Below, one piece after another: positions 22,555-33,600 of a stretch of 64,000 bases of DNA. The stretch's first letter is position 1, and each line of letters begins with the position of its first letter. This stretch comes from Bostrychus sinensis (taxonomy: Eukaryota; Chordata; Actinopteri; Gobiiformes; Eleotridae): NCBI GenBank assembly GCA_020698575.1, contig CM036254.1:4569883-4633882 (forward strand), in the 5' to 3' direction. A program made the position numbers and the translations under genes. A model generated the notes under the pieces. The model made no database searches, had not been told where the DNA came from, and was given only the letters and a program-made list of their open reading frames with translations.

Positions 22555-24054
22555 TTAGGAGTCCTTTGTCCTCAGCTGGAGTGAGAGTCGTTGACCCTCC
22601 CCAGCCTGGGCAGCTCCTTCAGATGTAAATGACCTGAGTGAAACTGGTTTGTTTTGTTTGGGTTTCAGGAGACTGTTGTAGACAGAAGGAAGGTTGTATC
22701 TGAGACCACCATTTCTGTTTAAAGAAGGTTTATCTTTTTTGACAAAGATTGCTTCTTTCACTCCTCGCTCAAACCATCCTTTCTCTCTGGCTAAGATTCG
22801 GACCTCACTGTCCTCAAAGGAGTGGTTAGTGGCCTTCAGGTGGAGGTGTACTGCAGATTCAGGTCCACTGGAGTTGGCCCTGCGGTGTTGGTATAACCGC
22901 TTGTGCAGAGGTTGTTTGGTTTCTCCAATGTACTGTTCATTACAGTTCTCACTGCAGTGGATGGAGTACACAACATTGCTCTGTTTGTAACTGGGAATTT
23001 TGTCCTTGGGGTGAACCAGTTTTTGTCTGAGAGTATTAACAGGTTTGAAATAAACCGGGATGTTGTGCTGGCTAAAAATCCTTTTAAGTTTCTCAGATAG
23101 GCCGGAGATGTACGGAATGACTACATTGCTCCTTTTTGGCTCTTGCTCCTGTTCTTTCCTGTCCTGTTTTCTTGTCATTCGGGATTTGGAGAAGGCCCAG
23201 TTGGGATATCCACAGGTTCTGAGGGCTTGGCGGACATGTAGCTCTTCTTTCCTCCTTCCCTCCGAGCTTGTGGGAACCTCTTGGGCTCTGTGCTGCAGTG
23301 TCCTGATCACACCGAGTTTGTGCTGTAGTGGGTGGTTTGAATCAAATAACAGGTACTGGTCTGTGTGAGTGGGCTTCCTGTACACTTCCACATGGAGCCG
23401 CCTGTCTTCTCCAATGATAACTGCACAGTCTAAGAAGGCTAGGCTGTTCTCCGTGGCATCCTCACGAGTGAACTTGATGTTTTGGTCCACAGCATTAATA
23501 TGCCTTGTGAAAGCTTCCACTTCCTGGATTTTGATCTTCACCCAGGTGTCATCCACATATCTGAACCAGTGACTAGGAGTTGAACCTGGAAATGAGTCAA
23601 GAGCTCTCCTCTCAACTTCCTCCATGTACAGATTAGCCACAATGGGGGAGACTGGGGAGCCCATAGCACAGCCGTGTTTTTGCCTGTAGAAATTTCCTCT
23701 GAACTGGAAATATGTGGTGTTGAGACACACCTCCAGTAGTTGGCAGATGTGGTCCGGTGTCAGGTTTGTCCTCTCTTGCAGTTCTCCATCTTGAAGCAGT
23801 CTCATCCTCACAGCCGTTACTGCCTCTGTGGTGGGGATGCAGGTGAACAGGGACGTCACATCATAAGACACAATAGTCTCATCAGAATCCAGCTGGAGAT
23901 GTTTGACTTTGTTGGCAAAGTCTTGTGAATTCCTAACATGATGCTCTGTGTTGCCAACAAGAGGGGCCAGGATTGAAGCCAGGTGTTTAGCTAAGTTGTA
24001 AGTGATAGAGTCTGTGCTGCTGACAATGGGTCTGAGTGGTATACCTTCCTTGTG
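22555..24054 (-). CDS. Penelope-like RT plus GIY-YIG endonuclease, 5'-truncated copy
   Basis: Minus-strand frame that is genuine from about 24054 down to the stop at 22555, roughly 499 codons. The open frame continues upstream to 24252, but those first 66 codons are antisense of the other arm and not protein. Order: HKEGIPLRPIVSS, YDVTSLFTCIPT (RT motif A), GCAMGSPVSPIVANLYMEE (motif B), FRYVDDTW (catalytic YVDD box), then a linker and a GIY-YIG nuclease domain with VVYSIHCSENCNEQYIGET. The N-terminal part of the family's RT is missing, so it is probably inactive. Uninterrupted frame suggests a young copy. A mobile-element protein, not a host gene. Confidence 0.85.
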   Translation of the reverse strand, partial: HKEGIPLRPIVSSTDSITYNLAKHLASILAPLVGNTEHHVRNSQDFANKVKHLQLDSDETIVSYDVTSLFTCIPTTEAVTAVRMRLLQDGELQERTNLTPDHICQLLEVCLNTTYFQFRGNFYRQKHGCAMGSPVSPIVANLYMEEVERRALDSFPGSTPSHWFRYVDDTWVKIKIQEVEAFTRHINAVDQNIKFTREDATENSLAFLDCAVIIGEDRRLHVEVYRKPTHTDQYLLFDSNHPLQHKLGVIRTLQHRAQEVPTSSEGRRKEELHVRQALRTCGYPNWAFSKSRMTRKQDRKEQEQEPKRSNVVIPYISGLSEKLKRIFSQHNIPVYFKPVNTLRQKLVHPKDKIPSYKQSNVVYSIHCSENCNEQYIGETKQPLHKRLYQHRRANSSGPESAVHLHLKATNHSFEDSEVRILAREKGWFERGVKEAIFVKKDKPSLNRNGGLRYNLPSVYNSLLKPKQNKPVSLRSFTSEGAAQAGEGQRLSLQLRTKDS

Positions 24055-25066
24055 GTTCAGATATGTGGATGACACCTGGGTGAAGATCAAAATCCAGGAA
24101 GTGGAAGCTTTCACAAGGCATATTAATGCTGTGGACCAAAACATCAAGTTCACTCGTGAGGATGCCACGGAGAACAGCCTAGCCTTCTTAGACTGTGCAG
24201 TTATCATTGGAGAAGACAGGCGGCTCCATGTGGAAGTGTACAGGAAGCCCACTCACACAGACCAGTACCTGTTATTTGATTCAAACCACCCACTACAGCA
24301 CAAACTCGGTGTGATCAGGACACTGCAGCACAGAGCCCAAGAGGTTCCCACAAGCTCGGAGGGAAGGAGGAAAGAAGAGCTACATGTCCGCCAAGCCCTC
24401 AGAACCTGTGGATATCCCAACTGGGCCTTCTCCAAATCCCGAATGACAAGAAAACAGGACAGGAAAGAACAGGAGCAAGAGCCAAAAAGGAGCAATGTAG
24501 TCATTCCGTACATCTCCGGCCTATCTGAGAAACTTAAAAGGATTTTTAGCCAACACAACATCCCGGTTTATTTCAAACCTGTTAATACTCTCAGACAAAA
24601 ACTGGTTCACCCCAAGGACAAAATTCCCAGTTACAAACAGAGCAATGTTGTGTACTCCATCCACTGCAGTGAGAACTGTAATGAACAGTACATTGGAGAA
24701 ACCAAACAACCTCTGCACAAGCGGTTATACCAACACCGCAGGGCCAACTCCAGTGGACCTGAATCTGCAGTACACCTCCACCTGAAGGCCACTAACCACT
24801 CCTTTGAGGACAGTGAGGTCCGAATCTTAGCCAGAGAGAAAGGATGGTTTGAGCGAGGAGTGAAAGAAGCAATCTTTGTCAAAAAAGATAAACCTTCTTT
24901 AAACAGAAATGGTGGTCTCAGATACAACCTTCCTTCTGTCTACAACAGTCTCCTGAAACCCAAACAAAACAAACCAGTTTCACTCAGGTCATTTACATCT
25001 GAAGGAGCTGCCCAGGCTGGGGAGGGTCAACGACTCTCACTCCAGCTGAGGACAAAGGACTCCTAA
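24053..25066 (+). CDS. Penelope-like RT C-terminal half plus GIY-YIG endonuclease, truncated copy
   Basis: Plus-strand frame matching the minus-strand copy residue for residue from FRYVDDTWVKIKIQEVEAFT to the shared C-terminus ending RTKDS. The open frame begins at an ATG at 24002, but codons before about 24053 come from the loop in antisense. It keeps the YVDD box at its very start and the whole GIY-YIG domain (QYIGETKQPLHKRLYQHRR) but lacks RT motifs A and B, so it could at most make an endonuclease-bearing fragment. Confidence 0.85.
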   Translation, partial: WFRYVDDTWVKIKIQEVEAFTRHINAVDQNIKFTREDATENSLAFLDCAVIIGEDRRLHVEVYRKPTHTDQYLLFDSNHPLQHKLGVIRTLQHRAQEVPTSSEGRRKEELHVRQALRTCGYPNWAFSKSRMTRKQDRKEQEQEPKRSNVVIPYISGLSEKLKRIFSQHNIPVYFKPVNTLRQKLVHPKDKIPSYKQSNVVYSIHCSENCNEQYIGETKQPLHKRLYQHRRANSSGPESAVHLHLKATNHSFEDSEVRILAREKGWFERGVKEAIFVKKDKPSLNRNGGLRYNLPSVYNSLLKPKQNKPVSLRSFTSEGAAQAGEGQRLSLQLRTKDS

Positions 25067-25159
25067 TGACCCGAAACCACTAGGCTATTCATGGTCACAT
25101 TGACCAATAGAATTAGTTTCAGGACTCCTCCTTCCTAGAAGAATATAAACCAGCTCTCT

Positions 25160-25262
25160 TACCAGTTCATTTCAGAATTGAGAAAGCCTCTTGGATAAGA
25201 GGTGAAACGTCTTCTACTTGAAAAATCTAATCCAGATGACTGCTTTTTAAACTTTTGTTGCG
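25160..25262 (+). ncRNA. Possible degenerate hammerhead-ribozyme-like motif in the 3' region of the Penelope-like element
   Basis: The hairpin cctcttggataagagg (25187-25202) is preceded by ttgagaaag and followed by tgaaacgtc. This arrangement recalls hammerhead cores, where CUGAUGA, stem II and GAAA come in that order. Penelope-like elements are known to carry hammerhead motifs. Here the first core box is poor and stems I and III were not established. The inverted copy is at 22419-22434. Confidence 0.3.
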
Positions 25263-25690
25263 ATTGCTTACAATGTAATTGTCAGCAAATCTGCACCAGC
25301 TCAGGGTTGCGGCGGGCGAGGTCCAATTATCGCAGCATGTCGCTATATTTATTATTGTATATATTTACTTACACTTACTTTTCCAGTACGGTTCAGTGTG
25401 TAGAGCATCTGGACATACTGTACATACAGCAGGGATGGCACATACTAACTCCAGCCAAATCAAGAAGCCTGTAGCGACAGCTTTAAATCCACAAATGTTT
25501 GTTGCCGCTATAGCTGTCAGAGCTTAGCATTGGCTTGACTTGTGTTTCCATGAGTTACGAATAAAGATATTTTTGAGGACGTTTAACTGAAGATGTTGTG
25601 TTTCTCATGTTCCACAAAAGGAAAATTCACAATAATTCCAGGTAATCACACAGAACGGGAGCAGATACTCATCTTTTCTTGTGAAATGCT
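25263..25690. other. Right target duplication and gene-free sequence
   Basis: Begins with the 14-bp duplicate attgcttacaatgt (25263-25276). No gene recognised in the rest. Confidence 0.5.
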
Positions 25691-25694
25691 ACTC

Positions 25695-26031
25695 ATAATA
25701 CTAAAAGTCCCTCCCATTTGTGCGTTTTTTTATTTTTTCTTTATTAGATATATCCCTTACTTCTTTCACCTCTCGTCCAAACCACACGCCGTCTGCCTCC
25801 CACTCACTGAAGAGGAAATTGTGCAGGAGTCAAATACCAGTATTGAGGTTTTCCCTAAAAGACAACTCCTGTTGGAACAAGTCGAGGGAAAGACACCACG
25901 ACGAGGAAACAGCATCTGTATTTATGATCAGAGCAGATTTATTCAAAGAGTTTCCTGCTTCAGACAAATAAAACCAAGACCAAGTGGAGGAGAAAACAGC
26001 TGCTACAGGGAGGACAGAGGAGACTGCAGTG
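25695..26031 (+). other. Candidate 5' non-coding exon for receptor copy 3
   Basis: Related to 7950-8118 ('taaaagtccctcccatttgt', 'gtctgcctcccactcactga', 'agaggaa') and ending at the same type of donor, 'cagtggtgagtac' (GT at 26032). It holds about 170 extra bases compared with the copy 2 counterpart. The open frame across it (25593-26090) has no known domain and is taken as chance. No transcript evidence. Confidence 0.4.
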
Positions 26032-26034
26032 GTG

Positions 26035-28956
26035 AGTACAACAGTACAAGTTGCTGTTGCAAATTTGATTTATTTCGGTTTGGCAATTAAAGCTAATGTC
26101 TCATTTTTCTAAGATATTTATGTAGTGCACAGTTTCTTAAATGTATTCCACCTCCAAATACAGTACAAGTGGGGTCTGACATTTACTTTTTTCTCACTGG
26201 CCTCCATGGCTAGTCTTTGTCAAAAGTTACTAGCAAATAATGTTTTTACTAGCCACAATTAGACATATGTTTTTGTGTATATTATATAGTACAAGCTTAA
26301 AGAATTAGTTTTTCATGTATGGACAGGGATTTATCAAATATTAAAAACCAGGTTTACCTATAGGTAGAATAAACTATTGCTGTGCATGTGGTGTCACATC
26401 TTTAAAACATGAATTTTTTTTTAAACGTTATTTTGTTGAAATGAATATTTTTCTTTATTTAATGATTTTAAATGAAACAAATGCACAGCTGTCACTAAAT
26501 GGTTTACACTAAAGCAGAGCAACATAAATTCAGGCCTAACCTCTAAAGCTAAGATTTAGGTTAGATAAAATTAAACTGGTAAAATGATTAGTGGAAGTAT
26601 TTGTGGTACGAGCCAAAACAAAAATCTTGTGTGTTAATGTCAAGCCTTCAGTACAAGTAATATGTTATGGAAATGGCAATTTTGGTTCTTTAGTCTACAT
26701 TGTACTGGACACCCTCAGTTGTGAGGCTGCATACATTTGTAGACCAGTGTTTTTTGTTTTTGTCTTGTTCTACTAAGCCAAAGATCTTCTGAGGTGGTAC
26801 TTGGTGTGAAAAGTTTGAGAAGCACTGGACTAAAGCAGCATTTCCCAACTTTTCTTTGTCTTGTTGTACCTCCTTGGTTTTCATCACACCATACACCTCA
26901 TACATCATTATCTGACTTTATTAGTACAACGGCATTGTATAATTACTTCACTTATTACTTGTAATAAAACTTTATCCTCCATTTATCAAAACTCAAACTT
27001 AAGATAACAAAATAAAATAAATAATAATCCCCTGTTTTTATGTTTTGTCTGCTAATTTTGACAGTGCACTTGAGCTCATGCAACTGTTTTTCACTATGGT
27101 TTGTTTTTACTGCAAATGGCAAATAAACTGAACTGATCTGTCTGGCTTTAAAATGAAAATATAAACTAAAACACATATAGACTCCTTTTAAATTTGCATA
27201 TTTTATTATATACTTGTTTGAAAACATAATAATCTTGCCACAAAGAAAACTTAAAGTAATTTAAGTATTATTTTAACCAGTCAGGGAGACACTTGAGCTT
27301 GTCTTTCATACGTTTTTTAATGTTTCAGCTGTTCCCTTTCCTATTCTGGGTCACCACAGCAAATGAGAGTACAGTGATTTGGAAGGTTTTTACCCCAGAT
27401 GCCCTTCCTGTCGCAACCAGCCACATACGGTGACAATGACAATTTTGAGAGGGGTTTGACTCGCGCTGGTGGGCAAACATAGTTATATCCGATCTATATT
27501 TCTTAAGCGTAGGATCATATTCTCAGTTGAGGTGATGAGAACAGTGTGTGTTTGTTTTATGAAGGAATGTGTAGCAGTGATTAATATTTGTGGCTCTGTC
27601 TTTGTTTGGAGACGCAGACAGGAGCAAGACAGGGACTAAAAAAACAAGATCATTTAAGGTAACCCAACCCTTTGGCTAAAAGTCTTCTCTTTTCTCACAG
27701 TGTTTTTGATGCACTGTAATCTTGAGCTGAAAAACACTAGATTGAGAAAGGCAATAAAGGCGTTATATGAAGGTTTTCAGAGACTGATATATTACAAATG
27801 TTTTAAAATGAGACCTAAAATCATCCCTGCCTTTAAAAGTTAAATTCTGGCAAGTTTACTGTGAACAGTGGGGAGATGTGTAAAAGAAAAATAGCGATAA
27901 TAATCCAGGCTTACTTCATCAAACATTTTAATAGTATTGTAACATACAGGACATAAAGTTTTTACGTTATTTACTTTTGACAGTTAAATTCCTGAGTTAC
28001 TCGACCAAATCCAACACGGTACTTAAAATGTGTAACAGTGGTGTCCTGACACGCCCCGTATGTAACACTCAGCCTCTCCCTGCAGTTCAGTGGAACGTCA
28101 AAATAACAATGAGATATGTTTTATTTCTACAGTTTACTGGTCTTGTGTGTCAGCCGGTTGACAGCTATGAGAGCTAATGACATAACTTATTTGTTTTTAT
28201 AATAAGATAATCATGTGAGCGCTAATCTTTTCTGTCACTTTTCTGGCACACCTCTTGTTTTATTTGTTTATTACTATAAGTCATGGTCCTAACCAGCGTG
28301 TACCATTGTTATCAAAAGTAAAACTAATATTTGATTTAAACATGTTTACCTCATATCTTGGGCCACATTTGGGTAATCTTTTAAATAAAATATAAAAAAT
28401 ACTGCTCATAATACCTTTAATACAGTTAAATTAAAGAGAGGTCAGCTAATTTTTGCCTCAGTGACTCGACTTGGACTCCAGTCATCGCTGGGGCGGCTCA
28501 GAGTTGGTCTCGTCTCTTTTCGCACCAATGACTTGGACTTGAAGTTAGGAATTGATGACTTGGACCCGCCTCTTGACTTTGGCTCAACTGAAGACAACTC
28601 AACACAGATTTGACTTAAATTTTTTGGTGACCCAAACTTGGACTCCCCCTTTAACTGTTAATGACCCGACTTGGACTCGACTCGGAGTTGAAAACTGTGT
28701 AGACCAATGGAAGCAGCCCTAACTTTAGACCTCCCTTAATGCAGGCCTGTGATTGGCCAAAGTTTGTTGTCATGTCAACATCCAATGTCTAAAATAGATC
28801 AGGAATTCAATTTCCAAATGTGAAGGTAAAAACTCTAGCCACAATTTTTTCCGGTCCCAAACCAGATAAATGGTGCCAGGAAGGGCATCTGGTGTTAATA
28901 CCCATGCCAAAATGACATTACACTGATGCCCTTATATACAGTACAGCTATACAATT
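26035..28956. other. Gene-free interval (putative leader intron of receptor copy 3)
   Basis: No coding exon supported. Contains a fish repeat fragment at about 27330-27430 ('ccccagatgcccttcctgt'), a second in opposite orientation at 28848-28930, and a GACTTGGACT-rich degenerate repeat at 28455-28700. Confidence 0.45.
28455..28700 (+). repeat. Degenerate GACTTGGACTC repeat
   Basis: Many variants of 'gacttggactc' and 'tgactcgacttgg' at irregular spacing; no coding potential. Confidence 0.55.
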
Positions 28957-30096
28957 TACAACCCAAATTCTAGAAATGTTGGGATCTTTTTAAATTAGCA
29001 TGAAATGAAAACTAAAAGACTTTCAAATCACATGAGCCAATATTTTATTCACAATAGAACATAAATAACATCAATGTTTACAATGAGAAATGTTACATTT
29101 TATGCATTTTATGAAATAGCTTTCCAGCTGAAGAGCAGCTGGGTTTTAGAGCAGATGTTGCTCTAAAACCTTTATAAACCTTTCAACTTCATAGTTCTTT
29201 CCAAAACACACAGCGGCCCGTCCCGTCTGCACTTATGCCCCCGTCCCATCAGAGACGGTGCTTTTGAACTGAACGCTGAGAACTCGCTGGAAGGTCTCCT
29301 CCTCTTTAGCCCGGAGGACACGGTGTCCCTGATTTCCTAAAAGCAAGTCTTTGGACACGTCTGACCATAGGACACTGTCCCACTTTGAAACTGTCCATTT
29401 CGAATGAGCCTTGTCCCAGGACACGGCGGCGCTTCTGGACCATGTTCACAGATGGCTTCCTTTTTGCATGATAGAGCTTTAGTTGGCTCTGCAGATGGAG
29501 GATTGTGTTTACCCACAGTGGTTTCTGGAAGTATTCCTGGGCCCATTTAGTAAAGTCATTGACACAATCATGAAGAGTGATGCAGGGCCCCTGAGGGCCC
29601 CAAGACCACAGGCTCCAATAAAGGTCTGGGGCCTTGTCCCTTACACAGAGATTTCTCCAGTTTCTCTGAATCTTTTGATGATGTTATTCTCTGTAGATGA
29701 TGAGATTTACAAAGCCTTAGGCAATCTGACGTTGAGGAACATTGTTGATAAAGTGTTCCACAATCTTTTTATGCTTTCACAGACTGGAAAGCCTCTGTCC
29801 ATCTTTACTTCTGACAGACTCTGCCTCTCTAAGACTTCCCTTTCCCGTTGCTAGATGTTCTCCGAAGCTGAATCTTTTTAAAATTTCTTGTTTTTTCAGC
29901 CATTTGTTGCCCCTGTCCCAACTATTGTGAGACCTGCATCAAATTTGAAATTGGCTCATTTTATGAATGAAGGTTTAAAGTTTCTCATTGTAAACATTTG
30001 TTATGTTATCTATGTTCTATTGATCTGAAAGACTTTTAGTTTTCATTTAATTAAAATTTTAAAAATGTCCCAACATTTCCGGAATCCAGGTTGTAT
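28957..30096. mobile_element. DNA transposon remnant with TACAACCC ends, copy A
   Basis: Imperfect terminal inverted repeats tacaacccaaattctagaaa and the inverse of ttccggaatccaggttgta (about 24 of 28 bases match). The interior is related to 55996-57225, including 'gatggcttcctttttgcatga', and shows only broken frames. Superfamily not assigned. Confidence 0.65.
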
Positions 30097-30119
30097 TATT
30101 TTATCTCAAAGATATCACC

Positions 30120-30209
30120 TACTTCCTTTAATAATTATTTTTTCTTTTCTTTCTCTTGCAGTTTGGACTCAATCATTATTTTCACACCACGTCCACTCCA
30201 CTCCTGAAA
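30120..30209 (+). other. Splice acceptor and 5' UTR of receptor copy 3
   Basis: The pyrimidine tract ttcttttctttctcttgcag is followed by 'tttggactc' and 'cacgtccactcca', matching the leaders of copies 1 and 2. Confidence 0.6.
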
Positions 30210-31153
30210 ATGTCCAATAACTCCAGCACCTCAAGCTCTGTCCCTGACTGCTCCACCACCGAGACTCGGACGTCCTTCCTGTTCCTGGTCATGATCGTGG
30301 AGGTGGTGGTGGGCGTCCCGGGGAACCTCCTGGCCTTGTGGATCTTCTGTTTCCGCATGAAATTCTGGAAACCTCACGCCATATTCCTCTTCAACCTGAT
30401 GCTCGCCGACTTCCTGCTTCTGGCCAGTGTCCCAGTTTCGCGTAGACACCCATCTGAGAGGCGACCACTGGGTTTACAGCGAGATTTTCTGCAGGATCAA
30501 CCTCTTCATGTTGGCCTGTAAACCGCTCCTGCGAGCATCGGATTCATGACGATCGTGGCTCTGAATCGATACTTCAAAGTTCTCCATCCTTTGCATTGCA
30601 TTAGCGCGATGTCTTCGCGTCATGCTATCTGGCTGTCATTGTTTATATGGGCTATTGTCATTGTCTTCCGAGTGCCATTGCTAACCATCGATCTTCTGCA
30701 ACAAAAAGGCAATCGATCCATATGCCGAAGTTTCAGCTCCTACCGGAATCCCCCATTGGCCATACAACTGCATTACATCGCCTATATCACAGAGTTCATC
30801 CTCCCATGGATACTGCTTATCTTCTGTTCAGCGAGAATAATCTGGTATTTGAAAAGACAGGAGCAAGTGATCCAACTTAGGAAGTTTAAAGATGCCATAA
30901 GATCCAGTCGCAGTGATAAATTTGGTGTTTACCTTCTGCTTCTTGCCAGCGATTATCACCGGATTGGGATGTCTGGCCCTAGAGAAGTTCAGACCAGAGG
31001 ATTGTGAAGCCTTTAAAAGAATGTCGTTAGGCTTTCATGGTGAGCATCGGACTGACTTATCTCAACAGTGCCCTAGACCCAGTCATCTACACCATTTCAA
31101 GTTCGATGTTTCGGAGCGCACTGAAAGGTGTCTTCAAAAATCGAGGACATTGA
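30210..31153 (+). pseudogene. Receptor copy 3, frame-broken HCAR/OXER1-like GPCR
   Basis: Starts [14 protein letters not shown] and follows copies 1 and 2 through all seven helices ([52 protein letters not shown]). Breaks lie near 30433 (TM2 end), 30517-30531 (gcctgtaaaccgctcc, shared with copy 2, plus a second extra base), 30905 and 31035. One three-base gain in extracellular loop 2 keeps frame. The aligned stop is earlier than in copy 1. Residue changes between breaks are mild. As written it is not translatable into a receptor; part of the damage could be sequence error. Confidence 0.75.
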
Positions 31154-31429
31154 AGACTTAACTGTGTAAATTATAGTGTTTTTTGCAAATGTGTATTGTT
31201 AAATGTACATACAAGTTAAAATAATTGTTACTTCAAGGTGAGAGTCAAACTCAATTTCATCCTAGGAACTTCGTGTGTTGGATTAGTAGTTCTCAAACTG
31301 TGGTACAGGTCCCACTGATGGTACGCAAACTCTTTATAGTGATACTAAATAGATAATTACAAACTAGTTTAGTCAAAAGTGAGTTCTGGGTTAAATTCTA
31401 ATGTTGTCCTGTCCAAGTCCTAAGCCTTA

Positions 31430-31830
31430 GTTATTAATCTTAGACTGCCATCATAGATTAGGTTTAGGTCCAGTTTAGTCCTGATTTGGGCCGTGTTTAG
31501 TCCCATGTGCAGGCCTTTTTGAACAATGGTTTAGTCCTTCTTAGTTAATTCCTGGTTTTGTCCTGCTTTTGTTTTGGTTTAGGTCCAGTTTAGTTCTGGT
31601 ATAGTCTTAAGATTAAATCACTATTTCAAATTTTGGATTCAGTCAGTGGTTTAGGCCTATTTTATTAAGTTAAAGATGGTACTTTAAAAGCCAATTTGCC
31701 TTAGGCCTAATCCAGGACTAAACCAGTTCTAAACCAAATTTTATATCATGGCTAAATCAGGTCTAAACCTGGACTAAAGCGGGACTAAAGCTGGACCAAG
31801 CCTAGAGTAAATCAGAACAAACCAAGCAAA
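31430..31830. repeat. CTGGTTTAGTCC-type degenerate array, switching orientation
   Basis: 31430-31620 reads 'agtcctgatttgggcc' and 'aggtccagtttagt' on plus; 31690-31800 reads 'taatccaggactaaacc' and 'aaacctggactaaagc', the inverse. The orientation change lies near 31620-31690. Confidence 0.65.
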
Positions 31831-33600
31831 TGTTTGGGGCCCTGGAGTAAAGTTTTGAAAAGGTGTGGTCTTTCTGGTTGGTAAAAATTGGTCAGAATTG
31901 TATTTTTTTAATCTCTTCTTTTTTTTTTCTTGCGCTGAAATATTTACATAGGGGGCCTCAGGAGAGGATCCTTGCATGAGGCCCCAGAAATTCTTGAATC
32001 ACTACTGCCCATAACATCTGATACTCTATCAACAACTGGTCACGGACTGAGGTATATCCAACATTTAGGGATATGTTGCAGACAAAACTGGCCCTATCTC
32101 ACAATCAAGATATTCTTGGATCCAAACGGAGGTCAGGGCCCACACCAAAAGCAATAATTTCTTCCTTGATCCATTATCAAAGTCTTGCCATTATGTTTTG
32201 AGTTAGCTAATAGTCAAACAAACAAACCATCATTAGCAAAACCATAACCTTGTTCGTTTACCAACAGCAGCTTTGGTGGTTTAATGTGCACAAGGGCAAT
32301 ACCCACAAACAGCACTTTTAACACTGACAGACGACTCATTTGATAACAGTTGGAATACTTTGGCACAAAGACTTTGACTTTTGCAGCACATCTGAAGTGT
32401 TTTGTTAATAAGAGAACAATTTGCAAAGAAAATCAACCGTTTTATTTACAGAGTCACTTCGTGGCTTGTTGCAAACGAGGAATTCAGGACAGAAACATGT
32501 GTTGGAGCAAAACTCTAAATATTTACACAGGTGGGTCACAAAAATCTGTATTCAAGTGTTGTGATCATACCACAGTAAATTCTTGGGAAGTGCAGATTAT
32601 GGCGAGCAGCGTTAGATGAATCACTCGTGTTTTTTTGGCACAAAGACTTGCTTTTGCATCAAGTTAGATGTGTTTTTGTGAGAGGGTTGTATGCAAAGAA
32701 AATGTGCCTTGACATGTGCCAAAGGGTTTAAAATATTCCAGAAAAACAGTTGTTAAATAAGAGTTGTGAAAGGTATTCTCCATTGAATGACTTTTGATGT
32801 GTTGCAAAGATAAGCTGATGAAAATAGCCATGTCCAGACGTCTGAAATGTGTTACCTTTTTTCCTTCATGTAAACAGAATACTTTACAAAACAAACTACA
32901 CTAAAACAACTTAATTACATCTGTTTATAAATGGACTGTTTGTTATCATTACTCACATATTTAAACATATATAGTTTATTGTACACCTCTGCTTATACAG
33001 CATTATTTGTACATTCTATTTATATTTATAATGTCTGTATCTACTGTGTATGAGCTGCTCCCTGTATGTTCAGTGAACAAGAGAGTTGTGCTTTGTAAGG
33101 TGTATCATCTGAAACAACAGCGCCACCCAAAGACAGTTACTTTACATTACCATGTCTTGCACGTTCGTCTTTTGAGATATTTTTTATTTTTTAATTTTTA
33201 TTTTTTTAAGTGAAATTGTATTTTGTTTAATGGGAGCCAGGCTTTGTGGTTAATAATATAATTGCTGACTGATTTTGTGGTCCATTTTTATTGTGGTTGA
33301 AATGTTCTAGATTTTCTGGATTCACACAGAAAACACAATTTAACTGCATTAAAATTTGTGTTTTGTAGTTTGTCATATGTAAAAAAAAACTTTTTTTAAT
33401 GACATTATTTTTGCTTTTCAAAAATATTAATTAAAGAATACATCTGCATAACACAGCTTTATACTTAATTTTTGACCCTATTCAGTATTTGTTTGCTTAC
33501 TGTTTGATTCATTTTTGCATTCATCATTATTTTTTATTGATTATCTTATTTTTTTTATCAATTAAAATCTCTTGTTACTGGCTGTAATTACACCACCAGG
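31831..33600. other. Gene-free interval
   Basis: No gene supported. A diverged direct repeat 'tttggcacaaagact...' is present at about 32357-32440 and 32636-32705. AT-rich tract at 33170-33560 before the pcgf6 5' region. Confidence 0.4.

Larger units (their letters stand above)
22324..25262. mobile_element. Penelope-like retroelement, head-to-head inverted dimer
   Basis: Two copies lie with 3' ends outward. The minus-strand copy runs from 24052 down to 22324, the plus-strand copy from 24053 to 25262. The arms 22357-23568 and 24053-25264 are each 1,212 bp and encode identical proteins, so no frameshifting indel separates them. The 484-bp loop 23569-24052 is the extra upstream RT part of the minus copy. 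The left end has about 30 bp (ctgtgaagactctcactcg and onward) beyond the arm, possibly the start of the next unit in a tandem template. A 14-bp direct repeat flanks the entire structure, pointing to one integration event. Family assignment rests on RT joined to a GIY-YIG endonuclease. Confidence 0.85.

Noticed and set aside
24055..24252. N-terminal extension of the minus-strand Penelope-like frame
   Set aside because: It is the antisense of the opposite arm and has no protein homology; a chance open frame across the junction.
24002..25066. Penelope-like frame considered as a host GIY-YIG nuclease gene
   Set aside because: RT motifs, inverted partner and target duplication show that it is a mobile-element fragment.
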